NCBI GenBank assembly: GCA_031393505.1
Contig: JANMVX010000270.1
Coordinates: 12,542 to 76,541 of the forward strand
DNA length: 64,000 nucleotides
DNA from: JANYHF01 sp031393505
Lineage (GTDB): Bacteria; Pseudomonadota; Alphaproteobacteria; Rhizobiales; Hyphomicrobiaceae
Reading direction: 5' to 3'
Part shown: piece by piece, positions 25,315 to 34,272 of the stretch
Layout of the letters: each line of letters opens with the position of its first letter
How positions within the stretch are numbered: position 1 is the stretch's first letter
Notes under the pieces: generated by a model
What the model was told of the DNA's origin: nothing
The model's database searches: none
Seen by the model: the letters and a program-made list of their open reading frames with translations, nothing else
Program-made: the position numbers and the translations under genes

Positions 25315-26583
25315 TTACTGCAACGGCGCAGGAAGGCTCAGGCCCATGACCGTGGCGATGCCTTTGTCGCGTTCGGCGAAATAGGATTCAATGGCCGCCG
25401 CAATGCCGGCCGCGAGTTTGGCTTGTCCGGCCGAGGTCTGCAGCCGGATTGAGTCGCCCTTGTTATTCATGTAGCCTGTCTCGACCAACATGGCGGGCAC
25501 CTCGGGCGATTTCAGCACGTAGAAGCGGGCGGAGCGGGCCGGCTGCAGCGTCATCGGGGCGAAGGTGCGCAGTTTGGCCACCGCCTGCTCGGACAGGATC
25601 TGCTCAAGCGCTTTGGTCTCGGTGCGGGCAAGATCGAGCCCGATGTTGCTGAGCGCGTGCCCTTCGTCCGACGGTATGGCCTCGCCGGCGAACTGATCGG
25701 ACATGTTTTCCTTCATGGCGATGAGGCGCGATTCTTCGTCCGACGCGGTTTCGGAACGGGTATAGATCGTCGCGCCGCCAATCGGCTGCCAGCGGCGCGA
25801 TCCTGTCGCGGTCGAATCGGCATGGATCGACACCATAAGATCGGCGCGACGCTTCTCTGCGTGATCGACCCGGCCCGACAAGGTGATGAACACGTCGGTG
25901 TCGCGGGTCATTGATACTTTGTACTTGCCAGTCGCCAGCAGAAGATCGCGTACCTTCTGGCCGATTGCGAGCACGGTATGCTTTTCCTCGCCACCATCGG
26001 GGCCGACGGCGCCGGAATCTGGACCGCCGTGGCCGGGATCGAGCACAATCAGCGGAATGGCGCGGCGCGGCGCGGTATCGGCGGGCAAGGTGATTTCAGC
26101 GGTAGCGGCGACCGGGGCGGGCTTGGGAGCTTTCACGGCGCGGCGCGGCAGATGGGCCAGGAAGGTCGCCGGATCGGTGGCGGCCAGGGCAATTTTGAAG
26201 ATCGAAGAGCCTGCGCCGTCCTTGGAGAGGATTCCCGCGCTCTCCACCAGCACCGGGCCGGTGGTGTTGATGACCAGGCGCGAATGGCCGGGGCCGACCT
26301 GGCCGTAACGATAATTGCCGACCACGCCGAGACCTTGGAGCCCGGCAGCTTTCGGCAACCGGAACTCGACGGCGGGCATATCGATGACGACTCGGTACGG
26401 ATTGTCGAGCGCAAAGACTTTGTAAGCGAAGGGGTGGCTCATATCGAGGCTCAGGATGGTGCGGCTGGCGTCGCCCGTTAGCTGCGCGCTCAGCGCCACC
26501 GGCTCGACCGGTGATGCGGCCATGGCGCTTGTGCAGCTCAATAGCCCCGCCAGCGTCAGCCCGAGCGCAAAGCCCTTCCACAT
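25315..26583 (-). CDS. Periplasmic N-acetylmuramoyl-L-alanine amidase with AMIN domain
   Basis: A 422-residue exported amidase cleaving the amide bond between MurNAc and L-Ala in septal peptidoglycan. The signal peptide (GFALGLTLAGLLSCTSAMA) is followed by an AMIN domain (about residues 28-130) that targets the septum, then an Amidase_3 catalytic domain with the zinc ligands H (LDPGHGGPDSGA), E (GGEEKHTVL), H (VSIHADS) and the catalytic E (LVETGYMNN). I chose ATG 26583, which begins the signal peptide. It resembles AmiC of E. coli, which needs an EnvC/NlpD-type activator. Likely cotranscribed with PBP1A downstream. Confidence 0.94.
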   Translation of the reverse strand: MWKGFALGLTLAGLLSCTSAMAASPVEPVALSAQLTGDASRTILSLDMSHPFAYKVFALDNPYRVVIDMPAVEFRLPKAAGLQGLGVVGNYRYGQVGPGHSRLVINTTGPVLVESAGILSKDGAGSSIFKIALAATDPATFLAHLPRRAVKAPKPAPVAATAEITLPADTAPRRAIPLIVLDPGHGGPDSGAVGPDGGEEKHTVLAIGQKVRDLLLATGKYKVSMTRDTDVFITLSGRVDHAEKRRADLMVSIHADSTATGSRRWQPIGGATIYTRSETASDEESRLIAMKENMSDQFAGEAIPSDEGHALSNIGLDLARTETKALEQILSEQAVAKLRTFAPMTLQPARSARFYVLKSPEVPAMLVETGYMNNKGDSIRLQTSAGQAKLAAGIAAAIESYFAERDKGIATVMGLSLPAPLQ

Positions 26584-27483
26584 CGCAATGGTCTTCCCCA
26601 AAATAGGCCTGGCCCCGCCCAATCGTCCCAGCGCCGGAACTCGCCAGCGCCCACGACTCATGTCCCCAAAGCTCAAGAGTCGCAAACCATTCTTAACCAG
26701 CAATAAAGCCGATAGTCCCGATATCGGGCGCGATTGAGGCTTGGCGGGCTTCCTGGAGACAGAATCGATGTCCGGCCGTCGTAAATCCTTGCTCCGACGC
26801 ACGGCTGCGGCTATAGAGAGAACGTGCGTCCTTTCCTGAAGTCGCGGCGATGCCGCAAGTGATTTCCCCGTCCTGCTGACTTCATATGAGCTGGGCGCGG
26901 GCTGTGCGGTAAGCGGCAACAATCGGTTAGGAAAAAGGCAGCGGTCCCTGCTCTCGATGCGCCATTTTTGGCATCACGCAAAAAGTGGTTATCGTCGGCG
27001 AGCAAGCGCTTTATTGGACCTTACGCCCGACATTATTTTTGCAATGAATTCGCACTCGCGTCAGAAGCGAATCTGGGTTTCATTGTACGATGCCGGCTCA
27101 ACGAGCGCGCACGCTCAAGAGCCGGTCTGACAGCTGCCTTGACTAGCGGGCGCTGATGCAACGCGGGGCGGGCTCTCATCGCTTCGCAGAAATTGTTAGA
27201 TGACCGAAGTTTCATTGCGCCTACTGGGCGCAAATCGGCTTCGGCCCCCTGGAAACGATGACCAACCTGCAGTGTTCCGCCCGACGCCGCACTGCCATCA
27301 AGCCTTCACCGGCTTGGGCGTGCGCGTTTCCGTTCGCCTCAGAGGCGCATGGTTTTCGCCCAGTCGGCGAAGCGGCTGATCATGCCAACATCACAACCGC
27401 GCTAGCCGCGACCACGGCCGCTCTCCCCGACGTTACGTCGCGGAAGGCGCGCCCACCTGGCTATGCGCCAAGGATATTCACAC
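26584..27483. other. 900-bp divergent gap, probable long rne leader
   Basis: This is the longest gene-free stretch. It must contain the promoter of the amidase gene and that of rne, so the rne transcript may carry a long 5' leader. RNase E in other bacteria regulates its own mRNA through a structured leader, so such a leader is plausible here. I see no good ribosome-site-led ORF, tRNA or terminator; a reading frame from 27258 lacks support. Composition is somewhat AT-richer around 26940-27070 (for example ACATTATTTTTGCAATGAAT). Base-pairing tests would be needed to locate structured RNA. Confidence 0.4.
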
Positions 27484-30471
27484 ATGACCGCAGACAAGAT
27501 GCTGATCGATGCAGCCCACCCCGAGGAGACCCGGGTCGTGGTGCTGCGGGGCAACCGCATTGAGGAATTCGACTTTGAAAGCGCCGCCAAGAAACTTTTG
27601 CGCGGCAACATCTACCTCGCCAAGATTACCCGGGTAGAGCCGTCGCTGCAGGCCGCCTTCGTTGATTACGGCGGCAACCGGCACGGCTTCCTCGCGTTCA
27701 GCGAGATTCATCCCGACTACTACCAGATCCCGGTCGCCGACCGGCAGGCGCTGCTGCGCGAAGAGGCCGAGGCGGCCGAAGCCGAAGCGCGCCAGGAAGC
27801 CAACGAGATTGCCCGCTCGCACGGCCATGATCGCGGGCGCGACCACCAGAACGATCACACTGGCGATGCCGGACCTGAGATCATTGAGGGCATTGTCGAG
27901 ACTGGCGGCGACGAGTCCGGCCCACCTGAGTTCGAGGAAGTCGGCGGCGGCTCCGTACCGTGGGATGTCGAGGAGCCCGCAGCTGGCAGCCAGCCGGCGA
28001 TGGCGGTGCAGCGCGACGACCCGGTGATCCGATCAGCGCAGCCGATGTCGGAGCTGATCCCGCAGGTTGAGGCCGCAGCCCAAGAGGTTGACTGGCAGGG
28101 CCAGCCGATCGCCCACGACGTCAATGGCGAGCAAAGCCACGGCGACCTTGGCCACGATCACACTCATCATTCCGATCATAGCGATGCGCAGCCCTCGACG
28201 GATGCGCAGCCGATGATGCATGCTGATGGCGGCTCCGCTCCGGCGCTTGAAGAAACGGTCGAAGAGACCGCCGCGCGCCGCCGCCGTCCGCGCCGCGCCA
28301 GCTACAAGATCCAGGAAGTCATCAAGCGCCGCCAAATCATCCTGGTGCAGGTGGTGAAAGAAGAGCGCGGCAACAAGGGCGCGGCCCTTACAACTTATCT
28401 CTCGCTGGCCGGCCGCTACACCGTGCTGATGCCAAACACCGCGCGCGGGGGCGGCATTTCGCGCAAGATCACCAACGCTGTCGATCGTAAGCGCCTGAAG
28501 GAAATCACCAGCGAGTTGGAAGTGCCGCAAGGCATGGGCCTGATCGTACGCACGGCCGGAGCGTCCCGCGCGGTGGCCGAGATCAAGCGCGACCACGACT
28601 ATCTCTTGCGGCTGTGGGAAAGCGTGCGCGATCTCACGCTGAAATCGTCGGCCCCGGCGCTGGTCTACGAGGAGGGCAGCCTAGTCAAGCGCTCGATCCG
28701 CGATCTCTATTCCAAGGAGATCGACGAGGTCGTTGTCGCGGGCAAGGAGGCCTACGAGAGCGCGTCCGAATTCATGGGCATGCTGATGCCCAGCCACGCC
28801 AAAAACGTGAAATTCTACGACCACGCCGAGCCGCTGTTCGCCCGCTACCAGATCGAGCGCCAGCTGAACGCCATGTATTTGCCGCAGGTGACCCTGAAGT
28901 CGGGTGGCTACATCGTCATCAACCAGACCGAGGCGCTGGTCGCGATCGACGTCAACTCGGGCAAGTCCACGCGCGAGCATTCCATCGAAGAGACGGCGCT
29001 CGCCACGAATATGGAAGCCGCCGACGAAATCGCCCGCCAGCTGCGCCTGCGCGACCTGGCCGGCCTGATCGTGATCGACTTCATCGACATGGAAGAGCGG
29101 CGCAACAACCGCTCAGTCGAGCGGCGCATGAAGGACGCGCTTCGTTTCGACCGCGCGCGCATACAAGTTGGCCGCATCAGCCACTTCGGGCTGATGGAAA
29201 TGTCGCGACAGCGCCTGCGCACTGGCGTGCTCGAAGGCTCGACAACGCAGTGCCCACATTGCATGGGTTCGGGTCTGATACGCTCGACGGAATCGGTGGC
29301 CTTGGCCGTATTGCGCGGCCTTGAAGACAGCCTCATGTCCGGCAATCCGCGCCATCTGCGCGCCACCACGCCCATCGACACCGCGCTCTATCTGCTCAAC
29401 GACAAGCGCGCCTATCTGCGCGACATCGAGAGCCGCTACGGCATCACCATCCAGATCGACGCCGACAGCACCATGCAGGGCGCCAACTACCGCATCGACA
29501 CCATGGCGGGCGGACCGGTCGTAGTCGAGCCGGCCAAGCCGCGCCATACCGTGCAGCTGGAAACGGCTTATGAGCAGGACGACGAGCCCAACGAGGGCGG
29601 CGTCACCGAGATTGTCGAAGCCAATGACGACGCGGAAGATCCGGTCGGAGATGGCGGCGATCGCAACAAGCGCGGACGCCGGCGGCGTCGGGGCGGCCGC
29701 AAGGACGGGCGCAGCGATGCGCCGATGCACGCAAACGGCGAGAACGGCGGCAATGGCCGCGACCGCAACGGCCATGGATCGCATCCCGATGCTGGCGAGG
29801 GCGCCAACGTCGTTGCGGCAAGCGGCGAACGCTCTGCGGCCAACGATCAGTCCGGCGACATGCCCGAGGACGGTCCGGACGCTGGAGAGCGCGACGATCA
29901 AGAGGGCGCAGGCGGCCAGGGTGACAATGCCAACGGCGCGCAAAGCGACGCCGAAAAGCGCGGACGCCGACGTGGCCGCCGTGGCGGACGCCGCAACCGC
30001 CGGGGCGACCGTCCCGAAATTGGCGCTGAGGGCTCCAACGACAACGTCGCCGAAGGGCAGCCGCAACAGGCCGAGCAACAGCAGCAGCAGCCGGGAACGC
30101 CAGGGGCCGAACAGCCGAGCGTCGTCGACAGCGCCTGGGATCGCAATGTGCCACGCCAGCGCCGTTCCTACCGGAATGACGAAAACCGTCCCGCCGAGAG
30201 CAGCCACGCCAGCGCGCAAGGCGATGTCGCCGAATTGGTCCGTGAGGCCGAGCCGGTGATTGCGCATCGCCACCTGGAGGCGGCCATCGCGGTCGGCTCC
30301 ACGTTCCAACAGGTGCTCGTGCCAGCGCCGGAACCGAGTGTGCGCCATGTGCCAGAACCGGCGCCACAATCGGTCGCCGCGCCGCCGGCGCCAGAACCGC
30401 ACATCAGCGCCTCCGAACCCGCCGGTCCGCCCAAGCGTGGCTGGTGGATGAAGAAGCTGACGGGCGGGTGA
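27484..30471 (+). CDS. rne: Ribonuclease E
   Basis: About 995 residues. The S1 domain (GNIYLAKITRVEPSLQAAFVDYGGNRHGFL, shown here by YLAKITRVEPSLQAAF) is interrupted after residue ~85 by a long acidic, His-rich insert (to about 260), as in other alphaproteobacteria. The catalytic core follows with the metal-binding aspartates in AIDVNSGKS and VIDFIDMEERRN, and the zinc link TQCPHCMGSG. The C-terminal 300 residues are a disordered Arg/Gly/Asp/Gln-rich scaffold for RNA and degradosome partners. Start ATG 27484 with AAGGAT at 27468. It performs mRNA decay and rRNA/tRNA processing. Ends in the unusual WWMKKL motif. Confidence 0.96.
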   Translation: MTADKMLIDAAHPEETRVVVLRGNRIEEFDFESAAKKLLRGNIYLAKITRVEPSLQAAFVDYGGNRHGFLAFSEIHPDYYQIPVADRQALLREEAEAAEAEARQEANEIARSHGHDRGRDHQNDHTGDAGPEIIEGIVETGGDESGPPEFEEVGGGSVPWDVEEPAAGSQPAMAVQRDDPVIRSAQPMSELIPQVEAAAQEVDWQGQPIAHDVNGEQSHGDLGHDHTHHSDHSDAQPSTDAQPMMHADGGSAPALEETVEETAARRRRPRRASYKIQEVIKRRQIILVQVVKEERGNKGAALTTYLSLAGRYTVLMPNTARGGGISRKITNAVDRKRLKEITSELEVPQGMGLIVRTAGASRAVAEIKRDHDYLLRLWESVRDLTLKSSAPALVYEEGSLVKRSIRDLYSKEIDEVVVAGKEAYESASEFMGMLMPSHAKNVKFYDHAEPLFARYQIERQLNAMYLPQVTLKSGGYIVINQTEALVAIDVNSGKSTREHSIEETALATNMEAADEIARQLRLRDLAGLIVIDFIDMEERRNNRSVERRMKDALRFDRARIQVGRISHFGLMEMSRQRLRTGVLEGSTTQCPHCMGSGLIRSTESVALAVLRGLEDSLMSGNPRHLRATTPIDTALYLLNDKRAYLRDIESRYGITIQIDADSTMQGANYRIDTMAGGPVVVEPAKPRHTVQLETAYEQDDEPNEGGVTEIVEANDDAEDPVGDGGDRNKRGRRRRRGGRKDGRSDAPMHANGENGGNGRDRNGHGSHPDAGEGANVVAASGERSAANDQSGDMPEDGPDAGERDDQEGAGGQGDNANGAQSDAEKRGRRRGRRGGRRNRRGDRPEIGAEGSNDNVAEGQPQQAEQQQQQPGTPGAEQPSVVDSAWDRNVPRQRRSYRNDENRPAESSHASAQGDVAELVREAEPVIAHRHLEAAIAVGSTFQQVLVPAPEPSVRHVPEPAPQSVAAPPAPEPHISASEPAGPPKRGWWMKKLTGG

Positions 30472-30482
30472 ACAGGTAGTAT

Positions 30483-30693
30483 CTCCTCTCCCCGTACTTA
30501 CGGGGAGAGGAGACCGCGTCTCGCGGGCGGCCTCTTTGCCGCCAAGAGCCACGCGGTCGGTGAGGGGCAGCTGCTTGCTCCGGTCCCGTCACGACGGGTA
30601 CAGAGCAAGCGGCTGCCCCTCATCCGGCGCCGAATTTGTTTGCGTCTCCGCGCAGGGCAGCGCCACCTTCTCCCCGTAAGCACGGGGAGAAGA
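30483..30693. repeat. Multi-hairpin repeat, copy 2
   Basis: Left hairpin CTCCTCTCCCCG / CGGGGAGAGGAG at 30483-30512. A stem is formed by GACCGCGT (about 30513) and ACGCGGTC, with the hairpin GGCGGCCTCTTTGCCGCC in its loop. Then comes the inverted pair GAGGGGCAGCTGCTTGCTCC / GAGCAAGCGGCTGCCCCTC. It ends with CTCATCCGGCGC and the closing hairpin CTTCTCCCCG / CGGGGAGAAG. It begins 11 nt after the rne stop and could act as a terminator-like or decay-blocking structure. Related to 17848, 54391 and 59981. Confidence 0.9.
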
Positions 30694-30787
30694 GAAATGT
30701 GGATGCGCCGTCATCGGTCGTCATCTCGCCTCAAACCTGCGTGTTAGCTGGCTTAGACTTACGGTTGGTCCGACAGTAGGCGGATGA

Positions 30788-32209
30788 ATGCGCAACTTTG
30801 GCAAGACTGATAGCGGCGTAGGGGCGACCCGTGGCGCGCCCTTACGGCTCAAAACCTGGGTCGCGGGTCTGCTCGCCGGCCTCATCGTGCTGCAGCCCAT
30901 GGCCGTACAGGCACAAGCGCTGCACTTTATCCGCGACGCCGAGATCGAGGACCTTCTGTCCGACTATGCCCGCCCCATCTTCCAGGCGGCGGGCCTAGGC
31001 GCGCAAAAAGTCAAAGTCCGGATCATCCAGGACAACAGTTTCAACGCCTTCGTGCTAGACGGCCATAACGTCTTCATCAACACTGGCGCGCTCACCGAGG
31101 CCAAGACGCCGAACGCCATTATCGGCGTGCTGGCCCATGAAACCGGGCACATCGCAGGCGGCCACTTGGCAAGCTTGCGGGCGAAAATGGCGCGCGACGG
31201 CTCGATGACCATGCTGATGCAGATCATGGGCATCGGCGCCATGATCGCGGGCGCGGCGGCGGCCAAGGGCGGACAATCGACCGTCGTCGGCGTCGGCCAG
31301 TCTGTGCTGTCGGCCTCTGGCGATGTCGCGCAACGCTCGCTGCTGTCTTACCGCCGCGTGCAGGAATACTCCGCCGATCAGGCAGGCGTGCGCTTCCTCA
31401 CCGCCACCAAGCAGTCCGCCAAGGGCATGCTGGTGACGTTCAAGAAATTCGCCGAGGACGAGATGCTTTCCGGCGTCGGCAACAATTCCAGCTACGCGGG
31501 CAGCCATCCCATGGCGCGCGATCGTATCTCGCAGTTGCAGACGCTGGCTGCCGCTTCGCCCTATTTCGACCAAACCGATGCTCCGGCGCTGCAACTCCGC
31601 CATGACCTGATGCGGGCAAAACTGTTCGGCTTCCTCGAGCCGCCGCAGGCTGTGTACAACCGCTATCCGACCACCGACAACAGCCTTCCGGCCCGCTACG
31701 CCCGCTCCATCGCCGCCTTCAGCGGTGGCGGCCTGTCGCGCGCGCTGCCGATGATCGAACAGTTGCTCGCCGAGCAGCCAGCCAACGCCTATTTCTGGGA
31801 GCAGAAGAGCGATTTTCTTTCGCGCGGCGGCAAACATGCCGAAGCCGCCACCGCCCTGCGCAAGGCGCTGTCCTTGAAACCCGATCAGCCCGCCATCCAG
31901 GCCGAATTGGCTCAGGAGCTGCTGGGCGCGCAGGATAAGAGCACGCTGCCCGAAATCGTAAAACTGCTGCGCAAGACCGTGGTCCTGGACGACAACCCGA
32001 CCGCCTACCGCCAGCTGGCCACCGCCTACTACGGCCTCGGCGATGAGGGTAACGCCAACCTCGCCAGCGCCCAGGCCTCGGTGCTGGAAGGCCGCCTGAA
32101 GGACGCCAAGGGCTTCGCCAAGCGCGCGCAGGCCAAGCTGGCGCAAGGCTCGCAGGGCTGGATCAAGGCCGACGACATCCTGAGCATTCAGGAAGGCGAC
32201 AGCCAGTAA
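30788..32209 (+). CDS. BepA-like periplasmic M48 metalloprotease with TPR tail
   Basis: A 473-residue secreted M48 protease. After a signal peptide (about residues 22-43, ending near VQAQA), the zinc site HETGH is at residues 117-121, with the third ligand in RVQEYSADQAG. The C-terminal half has tetratricopeptide-like helices (AEAATALRKALSLKPDQPAI). BepA degrades or helps fold stalled outer-membrane proteins such as LptD. A 9-bp-stem hairpin in the coding sequence of residues 11-19 (30818-30845) may be a repeat remnant, leaving a long N-terminus before the signal. The DsbA-like gene follows, suggesting a shared periplasmic quality-control role. Confidence 0.92.
   Translation: MRNFGKTDSGVGATRGAPLRLKTWVAGLLAGLIVLQPMAVQAQALHFIRDAEIEDLLSDYARPIFQAAGLGAQKVKVRIIQDNSFNAFVLDGHNVFINTGALTEAKTPNAIIGVLAHETGHIAGGHLASLRAKMARDGSMTMLMQIMGIGAMIAGAAAAKGGQSTVVGVGQSVLSASGDVAQRSLLSYRRVQEYSADQAGVRFLTATKQSAKGMLVTFKKFAEDEMLSGVGNNSSYAGSHPMARDRISQLQTLAAASPYFDQTDAPALQLRHDLMRAKLFGFLEPPQAVYNRYPTTDNSLPARYARSIAAFSGGGLSRALPMIEQLLAEQPANAYFWEQKSDFLSRGGKHAEAATALRKALSLKPDQPAIQAELAQELLGAQDKSTLPEIVKLLRKTVVLDDNPTAYRQLATAYYGLGDEGNANLASAQASVLEGRLKDAKGFAKRAQAKLAQGSQGWIKADDILSIQEGDSQ
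30818..30845. repeat. GTAGGGGCG-type hairpin inside the bepA-like coding region
   Basis: GTAGGGGCG (30818-30826) pairs with CGCCCTTAC (30837-30845), with one G-T pair and a 10-nt loop. GCGTAGGGGCG is also in the repeat at 63932-64000. It encodes residues 11-19 of the protease, before the signal peptide. May be a coding-embedded palindrome or a chance hairpin. Confidence 0.35.
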
Positions 32210-32316
32210 GGCGTAGAGTAAGGGTGATGCAACTCGCGACAACGTGAACCGTGGCGCGATTTACGGCGTAACAAGACTTAGGCACTATGCTGCCGACGAA
32301 AAGGAAACCAAACCTC

Positions 32317-33126
32317 ATGATCCTCAAAGACATTCGTGCGGCGTTTCGGCGCCCCATCATGGCCGCCGCCGCAGCGCTTGCGATGCTCGGTGCTGGCGTC
32401 GCCCTCGTTCCCGCCAGCACGGCCGTGGCCGCCGGCGACGCTTTCAGCGCCGACCAGAAGGCGCAACTCGGCGCCCTGATCAAAGACTACCTGCTGAAAA
32501 ATCCTGAAGTCATGATCGACGTTCAGCGTATTTTGGAAGCCAAGCAGGAAGCGCAACGCCAGGAATCAGCCGCCAAGGCCGTCTCCGAGAACGCCTCCAG
32601 TCTCTACAAGAACGCTGGTCTGCCCGTGGCAGGCGACGGCAAGGGCGACGTCACGGTGGTTGAGTTCTTCGACTACAACTGCGGCTATTGCCGCAAGGCC
32701 GTCGAGCCGATGGGCAAGCTGATCGACGCCGACAAGAAGGTTAAGGTGGTCATGGTCGACTTCCCGATCTTCGGCAAAGACAGCGAAGGGGCCGCACGCG
32801 TGGCCATCGCCGCCGGCAAGCAAGGCAAATACTGGGAGATGCACCAGGCGCTATTGCGCCACAAAGGCGCCAACAGTGAAGAGGTCGCCTACCAGCTGGC
32901 GGAAAAGATGGGTCTCGACATGGCCAAGCTGAAGGCTGATGCGGGTTCGGAGGCAACCAGCAAGCTGATGGCGGACAACAAGGCCCTGGCTGAAAAACTT
33001 GGCATCCAGGGCACGCCGCATTTCTACGTCGGCGACAAGGTCATCCCGGGCGCGCCAGAAAACCTTTACGACGAGCTGACCTCGCTGGTTGGCGATGTGC
33101 GCAAGAACGGCTGCAAGATCTGCTGA
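32317..33126 (+). CDS. DsbA-family thiol-disulfide oxidoreductase (ScsC-like)
   Basis: A 269-residue periplasmic protein. After a signal peptide (about residues 12-39), an N-terminal helical extension (about 40-100) precedes a thioredoxin fold with the active-site motif CGYC (C122-C125) in FDYNCGYCRKAVE and the cis-proline GTPHFYVGD. The helical extension followed by DsbA-like fold resembles ScsC/BdbD-type proteins, some of which trimerise. The very end is KNGCKIC, giving a second C-terminal CxxC pair that is not usual for the family. ATG 32317 is preferred over 32287 because AAGGAAA lies near it. It likely forms or isomerises disulfides in exported proteins. Confidence 0.93.
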   Translation: MILKDIRAAFRRPIMAAAAALAMLGAGVALVPASTAVAAGDAFSADQKAQLGALIKDYLLKNPEVMIDVQRILEAKQEAQRQESAAKAVSENASSLYKNAGLPVAGDGKGDVTVVEFFDYNCGYCRKAVEPMGKLIDADKKVKVVMVDFPIFGKDSEGAARVAIAAGKQGKYWEMHQALLRHKGANSEEVAYQLAEKMGLDMAKLKADAGSEATSKLMADNKALAEKLGIQGTPHFYVGDKVIPGAPENLYDELTSLVGDVRKNGCKIC

Positions 33127-33178
33127 ACTTGGTCGGCGCCAGCGTATCGGGCAAAACGCAATTGCCTATGCTATTGAA

Positions 33179-33205
33179 GGAGTCGCTGGACCAGCGGCTC
33201 CTTTT
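33179..33205 (+). terminator. Rho-independent terminator after the DsbA-like gene
   Basis: GGAGTCGCTGG (33179-33189) pairs with CCAGCGGCTCC (33191-33201) with one G-U pair, and is followed by TTTT at 33202-33205. It lies 53 bp after the stop and 20 bp before the aroQ start, so it should end the upstream transcript and leave aroQ with its own promoter or partial readthrough. Confidence 0.75.
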
Positions 33206-33225
33206 CTACGTGAGGCCATAGATCC

Positions 33226-33681
33226 ATGAAGCCGATTTTCGTCTTGAACGGCCCCAATCTAAACATGCTCGGCCTCAGGGAGCCTGAAACTTACGGCTCC
33301 GAAACGCTCGAAGACGTGAAAAAGCGCTGTGAGGCCAAGGCCAAATCCGCAGGCGTCAGCGTCGATTTCCGCCAGACCAACCACGAAGGCGAACTCGTCA
33401 CCTGGATCCAGGAAGCGCGCGGCAAAGCATCAGGCATCGTCTTGAACGCTGGCGCCTACACTCATACGTCAATCGCCGTCCACGATGCTCTGCGCGCCGC
33501 CGACGTGCCCATTGTAGAAGTGCATTTGAGCAATATCTATAAGCGCGAGCCGTTCCGCCACACGTCCTACGTGTCGGCGACGGCGCTGGGCGTCATCTGC
33601 GGTTTTGGCCCAACAGGCTACGAATTCGCCATCGACGCGTTGGCGGCCCTAAGCAGCTCTGGTCGCACGAAGACCACCTGA
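33226..33681 (+). CDS. aroQ: 3-dehydroquinate dehydratase, type II
   Basis: A 151-residue dodecameric enzyme of the shikimate pathway converting 3-dehydroquinate to 3-dehydroshikimate. Visible signatures are FVLNGPNLNMLGLREPETYG (N-terminal block with the catalytic Tyr), the lid region, INAGAYTHTS as LNAGAYTHTSIAVHDAL, and EVHLSNIYKREPFRHTSYVS with the catalytic histidine and lid arginines. Length is standard. It is followed closely by accB-accC on the same strand, a frequent order in alphaproteobacteria, so they probably form one transcript. Confidence 0.96.
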   Translation: MKPIFVLNGPNLNMLGLREPETYGSETLEDVKKRCEAKAKSAGVSVDFRQTNHEGELVTWIQEARGKASGIVLNAGAYTHTSIAVHDALRAADVPIVEVHLSNIYKREPFRHTSYVSATALGVICGFGPTGYEFAIDALAALSSSGRTKTT

Positions 33682-33772
33682 TGGCCGACAATGTGGTCTT
33701 GTGTGCAAACGCTGGTGCCCCTATTGGAAGGAAGGACAACCACAAGGCGTCCTCACCTCTGACGGGGGCGGG

Positions 33773-34243
33773 ATGAACGAGGATATGGCAGAAGAAAAAA
33801 CCACCATCGAACGCGAGCTGATCCTCGAACTGGCCGAGCTGTTGACGGAAACCGGCCTGACTGAGATCGAAATCGAGAAAAAAGGCCTGCGCCTGCGCAT
33901 TGCGCGCGGCGGTATGATCAGTCACACGGTCGGCGGTTACGCGCCTGGGGCTGCTGGTCCTGGCTTGGCCCCAGCCGCTCCACCCACGCCAAAGTCAGCC
34001 GCAGAGCATCCTGGCGCCGTGAAATCACCGATGGTCGGCACCGCCTACCGTTCGCCCGCCCCGACCGCTCCCGTATTCATCGAAGTTGGCGCCAAGGTCA
34101 CCCAGGGTCAGACGCTGCTGATCATTGAGGCCATGAAGACCATGAACCAGATCCCGTCGCCGCGCGCCGGCACGGTGACGCAGATCCTGGTCGAGAGCGG
34201 CCAGCCAGTGGAATTTGGCGAGCCCCTCGTCATCATTGAATGA
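33773..34243 (+). CDS. accB: Biotin carboxyl carrier protein of acetyl-CoA carboxylase
   Basis: A 156-residue carrier. The N-terminal helix (IERELILELAELLTETGLTEIEI, core LILELAELLTETGLTEIEI) binds biotin carboxylase. A Pro/Ala-rich linker (about 55-85) leads to the biotinyl domain (PMVGTAYRSPAPTAPVFIEV) with the biotin-accepting lysine in EAMKTMNQIPSPRAG. The start is ATG 33773, with GGGGCGGG immediately upstream. It carries CO2 for malonyl-CoA formation, the first step of fatty-acid synthesis, together with accC (29 bp downstream). Confidence 0.96.
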   Translation: MNEDMAEEKTTIERELILELAELLTETGLTEIEIEKKGLRLRIARGGMISHTVGGYAPGAAGPGLAPAAPPTPKSAAEHPGAVKSPMVGTAYRSPAPTAPVFIEVGAKVTQGQTLLIIEAMKTMNQIPSPRAGTVTQILVESGQPVEFGEPLVIIE

Positions 34244-34272
34244 CCCAGCCAGCGCTAGGCGGGAGCCCCCTC

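Noticed and set aside
27258..27563. A 101-codon frame in the rne leader
   Set aside because: Overlaps the rne start in another frame, begins with no ribosome site and lacks family character.
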